A DNA stretch of 64,000 bases, taken from Ranitomeya variabilis. Lineage: Eukaryota > Chordata > Amphibia > Anura > Dendrobatidae. Positions 46,401-58,295 of the stretch are shown in pieces. A program made the translations under genes and the position numbers. The first letter of the stretch is position 1; each line of letters opens with the position of its first letter. The notes under the pieces were generated by a model that was not told the DNA's origin, did no database searches, and saw nothing but the letters and a program-made list of their open reading frames with translations. Location of the stretch: the NCBI RefSeq assembly GCF_051348905.1, contig NC_135239.1:182062757-182126756 (forward strand), in the 5' to 3' direction.

Positions 46401-49400
46401 TGTATTTCCCTGGGTAATCGCCTGCGGTGGAACAGCGGAGAGTTCTCTCGTGGAGCATCAATGCTACTAACTTTACTTTGACTCCAGAATGAGAATGCCG
46501 TGGACACGCAGGGTTCGTTCTGCAGATTTGGCGTGGGTATAGAATGGGCTTCCTCACTTCCAGACACAAAGCATTGCTTAGTTCTCAACTGTTCACTCAA
46601 CTTGCTCAAGAAAGTCATCTGTGAGGGTTCCGTCCATGGAGTCTCGCCTTGCTCTAGAAGGATTTCTGCCTTCGTAAGATCGGAGTCGCTGTAACTTAAA
46701 CGTTTCTTCAGATGGGATAAGGGCTGGAGACATTCTACGTTCCTCCTTTTCCACAATGGGTCAAACTCCTGTTCACTGGTCAATGCCAAGTCCTGAACCC
46801 CGTAACATGCTGCCGTGGTGGCTGAATGGGTCAACGAGTCCACCGTTCCAATATCACGGCCTAATACTTTATCGAGCTGCTCTGTGGAGAACTGCGACAC
46901 CGTCTTCTCTATTTCTGCAGATAGATCTGGGACATCTAGTAATTGTTCCTCCACCACCAGCCGGTTCTCTACCAAGTCTATTAATAATTTACATATTAAG
47001 TGAATGATTTTTGGCACATATTTCAGGTGTCGCGCTTCGTATCCGTGGAGTAAGTGCTGCTGTCGTATTAGGTACTGCGATAAAGTGACTGCATGAGCTT
47101 TGGGATCGCAGCAGGAGAAGACATTATGCAGTGGGATGAGAAACTGGGTGAACTCTTGGACACATAGGAGCTGGACCCGGGTCTGAATCGCGTTATGTCT
47201 CTTAGCACGTACGTAAAGAATGGCTTGATCTGCAGTCATCCTAGTGGCATATATTAGATAGCAAGCAATTAACACGCCTGGAAAAGAAACAACGTCAGGT
47301 TAATTCCAAAATTAGATGTATGCAATGATATAAACTGCATGGAGATAAGTATCAGGACTCACATCTTAATCAACGAACATAACACTAAGCCCCCTCGCCT
47401 AGGGTGTATAAGATCTGGACCCCCGCCTGCCGTGACTTATTAACGTGACAAATGGCTGGTGGTGCAGAACTGACTGATACTAGCGCAGTCCTGTAATAAG
47501 AGCCACCAGTGGAACAAGTCCGTTCATGACATTTCTTCCTCGCAAACAAGGAGAAGTGGAAGTAACCTCAGCAGCTCAATGAAAAAGTGGAGAGCGGGGG
47601 GCCAAGTGCTGAGGAGCAGAGGGCAGAAAAGTCACCAGTGCTCTGCTGACTCCATAACTGCAGAGTCCAGACCTTCTCTGGTAATAAGATCAGCACAAAC
47701 ACTGCAACCCCACGAGGAGCTTCATGATTAGACAACTCTTCATGGCACAGCAGCTGCATGGAGCCTTACGTCACCAAGTGAGTATAAAGCCACCACATCC
47801 GGTCTCTGGAGGACAAGAGTTCCGTGCAGCGACGGATCACACTTCTCTATCTGGCGTCTGATGGACAGTCCGGGTTTGGTGAACGACAGAAGAATGTCAC
47901 TCCCTGACTGCATTGCGCTAGCGGTAAAGTTTAGTGGAGGAGGGATAATACTATGGGCTTGTTATCAGGGGTCGGCCTCAGTCCCTGAGTTCTGGTGAAG
48001 GGAAACATTAATTCTTCAGCACAAGGCATTTTGGACAATTGTAGCTACTGGCTTTATGAGAACAGTTTAGGGAAGACCTTTTCCTGTTCCCCATGACTGG
48101 GCCCAGTGCAGAAGGTCCATAAATACATGGTTGGAAGAATTAGTGTAAAAACACGAGCGGCCGGACAGAGCCTGTACCTCAGCCCCATCCAACACCTTTA
48201 GGATGAACTAGAACGCATATTGTGAGCTCGGCTTCTCCCCCAAATCAGTGTCCGACCTCACAAATTCTATTATGGATGAAGAGGCAAAAATTAACACAGA
48301 CACCTCCAAAATCTTGTACGAAACCTTCCAAGAAGAGTAGAAGCTGTCAAAGCTGCAGGCGGAGAGCGACTCGATATCAATGTCTATGGAAGTAGAACGG
48401 GACAGTAATGTCTCCTGTAGGTGTAATGTACAGTAGGTGTCCCAGGATTCTTGTCCATATACTATACGTATGAAAATTAAGTGAGTGTCAAAGGTCAGAT
48501 AGGTCAGGATGTGGGGTTTTTTTCCCATACTATTTAGGATTTCCCATGGGTTCATTATTACGATAATTATAAGTAGTGACAACCAATTCAGTTTTGGAAA
48601 AAATCTGATTTCTAGTGAAGACTGAAACTAATGTCTTCTTCTCATGTCTCAGCTAGCGCTGGTCTAAGAGCATGGAAGGGGCAGCAGGCTTGGTAGAAGC
48701 CAAATTAAGATTATTTTTTACATCTGACTCAACCTAATCAGATGCCTCCTTCTTCCTGATCCTTCGGCCATTACTGTGTCCCCATGTACACCCCTTTTAA
48801 AGTGGTGCCTCCAAAAATAATATTTAGCGCATTTAAATATGATTTCTGTGACTCCCGATCTAGCTCCCTAGAATTAACGGGTAAACTTATATTAACCCTG
48901 CTGTGGAACCATGGGGTCATATAGACCCCAGTGCTGAATAAATTGAAATATTTCTAAAACTGGTCAATCTCAGACATTGACCTTCTATGTATTTTCAAGT
49001 AACATATTTCTGCTTATGTTGATGATATTTTGAATTTGTTTTTCAATTTTGTTTCAAAGTTATTTTCAATTTTCTGTGTTTGGGACTCTCCTGACCCCAA
49101 AGTACCTTTATTGTCTGATTTTTTTTTTAATTTTTTTTTTTTTTTATATTTTCTGTTTATTCACAGGATTTACAATTATATTGCAAAACCTGTGAATAAA
49201 CAGAAAATATTTAAAAAAAAAATGGCTAGATGAACTGTGATGACTCCTGATGAAATATTGGCAGCTTTGGATGCCTCAAGTGACACCAGCTATGTTACAG
49301 GACAGCGCAAACGGTGCTATGTTTGTCCTCGATCGAAGGACAAAAAGACGAGATTTGTTTGCTATGACTGCAAGAAGTTCACTTGTGAAGAACATGGCAC

Positions 49401-52400
49401 TATGACGTGCAGTGACTGCAAGGGCTAAATTTATTGCCAGATCATTCGTTGTCATAATGTTTTTACTAAAATCCACACAGTTTCAGATATTGTGCTTTTT
49501 TTTTATTAATTGAATTTGAATACTTTTAGTTATTAGTAAAGCATTTTGGTATAAATTTCAGTTTGTGGTTGATGATGACAAATAAATCGCTTCAAAGTTA
49601 CGTTTGATTTCATAACGGAGTTCTGAAATGATGACAGAATAAAACTTGATTATTCTGAACAGCCAGCATGTTCATTTTAATGAAATATGACGATTTTGAG
49701 CCTGGGGTCATATAAACCCCATGGTACCAAAGCAGTGATTTTTTTCATGGTTCCACAGCAGGGTTAAAAAATGAAAGTTTAGTTAATCTTTAGTTAATCT
49801 TTCACAAACAGCTACCTTACCTGTCCGCCCCAGCCCAGCATGACAGTGAATAGCTACTTTTCCCTCTTGTAAGGCAAAAGACATAACTTTAACCATGTCG
49901 AGGATAGTAGTTAGGGACGCGACGCCATAGTCCTTCCATCCAAAATTATAAAAATAGACTGAAAGAGAAAAATACATTAAGACAAAAGGATATCAAAGAC
50001 TGAGAATAATTCGCACACTGCGCTGGAGCAGGTGTGCTGCCTGCGCTCCGCCATGTTCTCTGGACTCATACAGGGGGAAATCTTCTTAATTAGTAGTAAG
50101 AATGTAACACCATCATTAGACCCAGAGAACAGAGACGTCATGATGGTGATAAGCACAGGATGTGTGAAATGTGAGCTGCGACATTAAGATCTAATGGAAA
50201 AACATCATTCAACGCTATGTAAAAGGGTCTTACATCCCAATTATTAGACCCAGAATTAATTGTGCACCTATCTAAGTGGGCTCCTTGCTTCAATGACTGG
50301 ACTGTGATATTCAGAGAAGGATGTGGATGCAATAAATGGTGTACAATACTCGTTAAAAAAAAAATAAAGAGGACCCTTCACCGGGTTTTTTTAAAGGACC
50401 GATGTGTATATCACACAACTTTAATCATTAAGTATTCCCTTAAAGGGAACCTTCCACTGGATTTTTTAAATTTAAACTGACAGATTCCTCCAATTGTCGC
50501 TGTTCCACTGGTTCTAGAACAGTTTTTCTTTTTCTTCTGGGCCCCTTCATTCCAAACTTATGCCCCCTGGTAATAAAGATGCAAATTTTCCCTTCATCGC
50601 ACTGGGTGTGTACCATCGAACTTATCTGTGGGCGTGGCCGTGTTTTGATTGGCCAGAGTCAGAGAAAAAGCCAACGCCCATAAAGGAGTTCTCTGGTACA
50701 CGGTTAGGGGAAAATGTGCATGTTTAGACATAACTTTGCAATGGAGAGGCCTAAAAGAAAAAGAAAAACTGTTCCGGAATCAGTGGAACAGTATTAATCG
50801 AAAAAGGGAATCAGTTTAAATGAAAATTTCCAGACAAAGGTCCTCTTTAAAGGGATCTTCAATGATTAAAGGGGTGCGCTATACATATCAGTCCTTAAAA
50901 GGGAAACGGTTATTATCACCACCATGAAACAAACAGAAGCCTCACTGAGTAGTAGAAGACAACAGCGCATGTGTATGATTTAAAAGACATGCTAAAATAC
51001 TCTATGGTTGCTTCAATGATTATGTTAATTAAGCAAAATGGGTGTATTTAGGAACGGCCGTTTTGACTTTTCAGGTGATTAGCTCCTCCTCTATGACTTC
51101 AAAAAGCTAATTAGCATGTGCAGCAATTAAAGTTCATGCATACCAGTACTAATTATACATACAGGGACATGTTTAAAAATCTATTAACTCACACTACAAG
51201 GCATTGAGTGGGTACGGTGGGATAATTACAGTTTGTTTTGAATGCCAGAGGCAAAAGAAACCTGATACATGTTACTGGGCAGTATTGAACAAGATGATGC
51301 CAAAGACACACCCCCTTCTCTGACATCACTCAGTGCTCTGCTGCCATTGGCTTGAGTGGCTCCTCAGACTTACTGTTCTGCCCTCAAGGGGCCATCAGTA
51401 TGGTAACTGCTCTACTGTCACACAACAGTACTTTACTGCAGTAGGATATTTTCAAGAAACAATCCGGGGTTGTAAATATACAGATTCCAGTTATAGATAC
51501 ATATCAGACTAAGAGGTTATTAGAACACGGATAATATAACAGGAAGTAACGGGTATTATTTAAGAAGCCTAAGTGTCCTTGAACATCTGTAACATCCCGG
51601 CGTGAAACTTACATTCCAATTACTTATAGCAAGGAGCAGCGGAGAATCTTACACCACATTGCCCAGCGGCACAAATTGATGCCGTTTCATAATTAATGAG
51701 CACAAACAGCAGGAAAAAAGACTTACTTTCAGCTTCCATAAAGGCCTCTGGAAGATATGTGAACCCACTTTCTTGCTCTAAAGGATTCCCACAGCTCGCA
51801 TGCTCCCCGGGACGCTGCAGGTTAATTACTGTTTTTATTCCGCAGCTTTGGAAAACAAGGAAAAGAAAATATGGTGAGACGTTTAATATCTACGACATTG
51901 TATGTAGGTCAAACTGGGCAAATTATTTGTTTTATTAGCAAATCATTGCTAGAATAGAAAGTGGTTGAACTGCTGCTACACTTCGGAGTGATTTTCTTTT
52001 GGCCCCAAATAATGATTCCATTTTTTTTTTAATCTAGTTTTTCGGTTCTGATTTGCGCCAAATTCGTTGTTAATTTTATTTGTATGGTAGAAATGTTTCT
52101 GCATGTTGCAGAGTTGTGTACAATATTTTTACGAAACTTGCACCCCCAAAAACATAAAGAGCATATTTTTCTATTTTGCGCAAAATTAATGAACCGTGTG
52201 CGACATTTTGAAGAATTTGTCATAAAAAAAAATTACAAGACAAAAAAAAAAAAGAGTAACTGAAAAGCGGAAATGAGGAATTGAGCACCATGTGTGGGTT
52301 ATTTTCCTATCTATTAGATATACAGAGCTAATGTAACAGCAATGTGACCCCTATCTATGTGCTTAGGTTTCAGTCTACAATGGTGAAGCGGGGCACAGAT

Positions 52401-55400
52401 AGTGCTGTCTTTCTGTAACTGATATAGGCATAGATAGTATGGTATAATATTAGTCCCATACAAGCAAAAGACATGAGGCTAGATCAAGGTTAAAAGCCAT
52501 AGGAAAAAACAGGTAAGAATTGTTATTGCTTTTCATACCTTTTCTGACCCTTAATCCTAACACATAGATAGTATTGTCTCTACGTAAAATATATAAGCAC
52601 AGACAGTATTGACTCCTTGTTTCTTCCTCTAAATTACTACAGATAGATAGTACTATCTTCCAGTAAATGATGTAAGCATACATATTACTGACATATTTCT
52701 CCTCATTATGCACACAGACAGTACTGCTTGCCTTTTTCTATCTGTAAATAATATAGGCACAGAAAGTATTGCTTCCCTGTTTCTTATTGTAAATAATCTA
52801 GGCATACAGCTTTCCTGTTTCTTGTTGTAACATGATCAGGCTCATGCAGGTACAGGCAGCACTGCCTATCTGTTCATCTCTACTATCTATGCAAATGACA
52901 AATGCACAGTAAGTACTGCCTTCCAGTTTCTTCTTGTAAATTATACAGGCTCATTATGCGCACACATACAATGGGTATGGCCCTTCCCGTTTTTTTTTAA
53001 ACATGTACAGGCTTGTTATGTAGGTACAGACAGTAGTGCCTGCCTATTCATCGCTGTAAATAATGTAGGCCAGATAGTACCACTTAGGGTACTGTCACAC
53101 AGTGGCACTTTGGTCGCTACGACGGTACGATCCGTGACGTTCCATACGATATCGCTGTGTCTGACACGCAGCAGCGATCAGGGACCCTGCTGAGAATCGT
53201 ACGTCGTAGCAGATCGTTTGGAACTTTATTTCGTCGCTGGATCTCCCGCTGTCATCGCTGGATCGGTGTGTGTGACAGCGATCCAGCGATGCGTTCGCTT
53301 GTAACCAGGGTAAACATCGGGTTACTAAGCGCAGGGCCGCGCTTAGTAACCCGATGTTTACCGTGGTTACCAGCGTAAAAGGAAAAAAAAAAAAAACGTA
53401 CATACTCACATTCCGGTGTCCGCCAGGTCCCTCGCAGTCTGCTTCCCGCTCTGACTGACTGCCGGCCGGAAAGTGAGAGCAGAGCACAGCGGTGACGTCG
53501 CCGCTGTGATCTGCTTTCACTTTACGGCGGCACTCAGTCAGAGCAGGAAGCAGACTGCGAGGGACCTGGCGGACACCGGAATGTGAGTATGTACGGTTTG
53601 TTTTATTTTACTTTTATGCTGGTAACCAAGGTAAACATCGGGTTACTAAGCGTGGCCCTGCGCTTAGAAACCCGATGTTTACCCTGGTTACCCGGGACCT
53701 CGGCATCGTTGGTCGCTGGAGAGCGGTCTGTGTGACAGCTCCCCAGCGACCACACAACAACTTTCCAACGATCACGGCCAGGTCGTATCGCTTGTCGTGA
53801 TCGTTGGAAAGTTGCAGAGTGTGACAGTACCCTTACCTTTTTGTTAATGTAAATAAATGATAAACAGATAGTACTGCCTTCCTGTTTGTTCATGTAAATG
53901 ATGCAGGCTCAGAGAATACTTTTTTTTTCTTGTAACTATTGTAGACACATTTAGTACTTTCTCCACAACAGTGGAATGCTAAAATATTTAGGCACAGGTA
54001 GTACTACCTCTCTGTTTCTTCTAATTAATTGTCTCAGCACAGGTAGCATTACTTCCCTACATGTCGCTATAATATGATACATATAATAAAGCAAGTACAG
54101 ATAACACTGTCTCCTTAAAGCAAGCGACACTACTCTGTTCTCCTGCTCCTCGACCTGTCGGCTGCCTTTCACACAGTGGACCATTCCCTATTATTACAGA
54201 CCCTCTCATCCCTTGGCATCACAGACTTGGCCCTATCCTGGATCTCATCATACCTAATAGACCGGACATTCAGCGTCTCCCACTCACACACCACCTCCTC
54301 ACCTTGCCCCCTATCTGTCGGAGTCCCACAAGGTTCAGTCCTTGGGCCCCTGCTCTTCTCCATTTACACATTTGGCCTGGGACAGCTCAGAGAATCTCAT
54401 GGCTTTCAGTATCACCTCTATGCTGATGACACACAGATCTCTGGACCAGATATCACCTCCCTACTAACCAGAATCCCTCAATGTCTGTCCACTATTTCAT
54501 CCTTCTTCTCCGCTAGATTTCTGAAACTTAACATGGACAAAACAGAATTCATCATCTTTCCCCCATCTCACGTGACCCCCCCAACGAACCTATCCATTAC
54601 AGTAAATGGCTGCCCACTCTCCCGAGTCCCACAAGCTCGCTGCCTCGGGGTTATCCTTGACGCTGATCTCTCCTTCAAACCACATATCCAAGCCCTTTCC
54701 ACTTCCTGCCGACTTCAACTCAAAAATATTGCACGAATCCGTTCATTCCTCAACCAAGAATCTGCAAAAACCCTAGTCCATGCCCTCATCATCTCTCGCC
54801 TTGACTACTGCAACCTCCTGCTCTGTGGCCTCCCCTCAAACACTCTCGCACCCCTCCAATCTATTCTAAACTCTGCTGCCCAACTAATCCACCTGTCCCC
54901 CCGCTATTCTCCGGCCTCTCCCCTCTGTCAATCCCTTCACTGGCTCCCCATTGCCCAGAGACTCCAGTACAAAACCCTAACCATGACGTACAAAGCCATC
55001 CACAACCTGTCTCCTCCTTACATCTGTGACCTCGTCTCCTGGTACTTTCCTACACGCAACCTCGGATCCTCACAAGATCTCCTTCTCTACTCCCCTCTTA
55101 TCTCCTCTTCCCACAATCGTATACAAGATTTCTTTCGCGTATCACCCCTACTCTAGAACTCTCAGCCCCAACATATCAGACTCTCGCCTACCATCGAAAC
55201 CTTCAAAAAGAATCTGAAGACCCACCTCTTCCGACAAGCCTACAACCTGCAGTAACCACCGATCAATCAACCGCTGCATGACCAGCTCTATCCTCGCCTA
55301 CTGTATTCTCACCCATCCCTTGTAGATTGTGAGCCTTCGCGGGCAGGGTCCTCTCTCCTCCTGTACCAGTTATGACTTGTATTGTTTAAGATTATTGTAC

Positions 55401-55467
55401 TTGTTTTTATTATGTATACCCCTCCTCACTTGTAAAGCGCCATGGAATAAATGGCGCTATAACAATA

Positions 55468-55512
<45 letters not shown>

Positions 55513-57768
55513 GAGGACCTGTCACTTGCTCAAAAAACTGAATTAAACAGCTGGTAAAAACCCCTGAACTACCCAGATTCTGCTGCCGTTTTCCATTTTA
55601 CGCTGCATTTCTCCATTGCATCTGTATTCATATTTGTTGCTTTTAGAGCGCAGTATGTGAAATCTCTGCTTGTAGTCCAATTGGGCATTTCTTCGCAGTC
55701 TTCTCTGGGGGGGGGTGAACTTTCATTCTTCGCTCCTAGATGGTGTCAATCACAGCTCAGTAGCTGATACAACAGTCTGTTAGTCTCAGATGCTGCTGAA
55801 CTGTGATTGGCAGCATCTGGGAGGGAGAGGTGAAAGCACACGCCCCAGAGAAGACTCTGAAGAAACACCCAGTTGCATTACAAGCTGAGATTTCACATAC
55901 TGAGCTCCAAAAGCAACAAATATGAATATCTCTTTAATGGAGTGACAGAGCGCAAAAAGGAAAAGAGCAGCAGAATTGAGGGGAATCAGGGAATTTTACA
56001 AGGCATTTAAAAAATTTTGAGCAAGTGATAGGTCCACTTTTAAGGCACAGTCAGTACTGCTGCTATGTTTTTCTTGGTAAATCACTTAGTCACAGAGAAA
56101 AGAGCGTCTTCATAGAGGAGGGGAAATAATGTGAAATTTAGAGCTGGTTATAGCACAACTAATTTATATTACTATACATAACATAGGGATTATATATCGA
56201 CTGCAAAGCAGATTTTTTCTCTCTGCAGAGTCACCTCTCTGAACACTTCAGAATAAGCAAATCCGCTATAATACACATTTAAAATAAAACCAGGGAATCA
56301 TCATCACATGGCCGGCCTGTTCAAATAAGACCAGTCCGCTTTCCTAATATGCCTACTTTAATTAAAAAAATGAATTAACAGTGAAAACCTCTTTTTTATA
56401 ATGTTATATTATGCTGTCCCTCTATTATTGCTCCTGGAACTGTAGGAATAAATAGGCAACAGGGCGTTATTATGGACAATACAAATAGGGTATGTCCCTA
56501 CAAAAATCTAAAACTATTCAATCAGTGCTGGCATTGCTGTGAGGAGTCCGGAAACAGTAGAGATATTCACATTAAAATATTATTTCTCGCTTTTCTTCTG
56601 GTTCTCTATATTTGTTTCTATGACCATTTTAAGGCAGTGAGGGGGATAATATACGAGGTCCGGTATGTGCCCCCCAGGATGCGTTCAGGGTCATATTAAA
56701 CCGCATGAAGCGCGTTGTGTTTACAGCAAAACGCCTGTAACTCACAAGGCAAAATAAAAGTAAGTGTGGATTTGGTCAAAGTAGTTGACTCAGTCAGATT
56801 TTAGGAAAATCCGACATGGGCTTTTATTTTTAGAGGCATTTGCAGGTTTGGTAGTGGGGCGAATCCCTCTCTCCACTCCGTGTTTTGGGAGTGGCTCTAT
56901 GTCCATGATTCCCATTTAATCTCTCAGTTTTGTCTTGTGTTAGTCTTTTTTAGTTTTGCAAGCTGCAGAGCAGGAGGCTCCGTGCACCCAGGCCTGTGTG
57001 ACGCCAACACAAAACCAGGGACTTCAAAGCGGCTGACGCACCCAGGAGTTATAGCGGTGCCATTGCCCACAGCAACAGGTTGGAACACGGACTTGTTTTT
57101 TGAGAACCCAAACTTAGGGTACGTGATCAGCCATGGGGTTATCAAACCCCAAATAAATAAGACCGCGGCCGTACAGAACTGGCCCCAACCTGTTACTCCT
57201 AAACAGGTAAGAGCGTTCCTCAGCATCATTGGACATTATCGACGGTTCATACTTAATTTTGCTGGGAGAACAGCACCCCTGACCGATCTCTTAAAGGGAA
57301 AGAAGTTCCGGTGGAACCGTCAAGCGGAGGAAGTGTACCAATCTATGAAGTTGGCATTGTGTGGACAGCCTGTCCTCACTAGCCCCAACTTCAAGAAAGA
57401 CTTCATAGTGCAAACGGATGCCTCCGAGGTAGGCCTAGGAGCGGTCCTGTATCTGGAGGTGAATGGAGAAGAACATCTGGTCACCTACCTGAGCAGGGCC
57501 GGTTTTAGACAAAGTGGGGCCCTAGGCAAAAGTTTAAAATGAGGCCCCCAATGCTCACATACATATTGCACCATGACGCTCAAACATTTTGGTTGCATTT
57601 ACATGCGTTGAGTTCAGACCGTTCGATGCGTGCGATTGACAACATTGAAGTCGTTTGGCTCTTGTTTCTCGGCCTCTTTACATCGTCTGAGGACGAATCG
57701 AATGATGGGGACAGAACACTAGTACATCAATCTGTCCCCATATAGTATCATGCTATAAGCAGCAGGGC

Positions 57769-57806
<38 letters not shown>

Positions 57807-58057
57807 CACACACACACTCTAGTCTGTTCAACCATTATTTTAAAATGTGCATGGAACACACACACTATCACTGTATGTTTATATAGAATAATGCAAAAAA
57901 TTATATATATATACACACAATTAAACACACACGACACATGCTTATACACACACACATACATGTACACGGCACACACTTATATACACACACATATATATGG
58001 CATGCACTTATACACAGACACATACATAGCATTCTTATACATACACACATACATAGC

Positions 58058-58095
<38 letters not shown>

Positions 58096-58260
58096 CACAC
58101 ACGGCACACACTTATACACACAAATATATACATGGCACGTACTTATACACACACATATATACATGGCACGTACTTATACACACACATATATATACATGGC
58201 ACGCATTTATACACACATACATACACACACATATATATATACACATACATACACACACAT

Positions 58261-58295
<35 letters not shown>

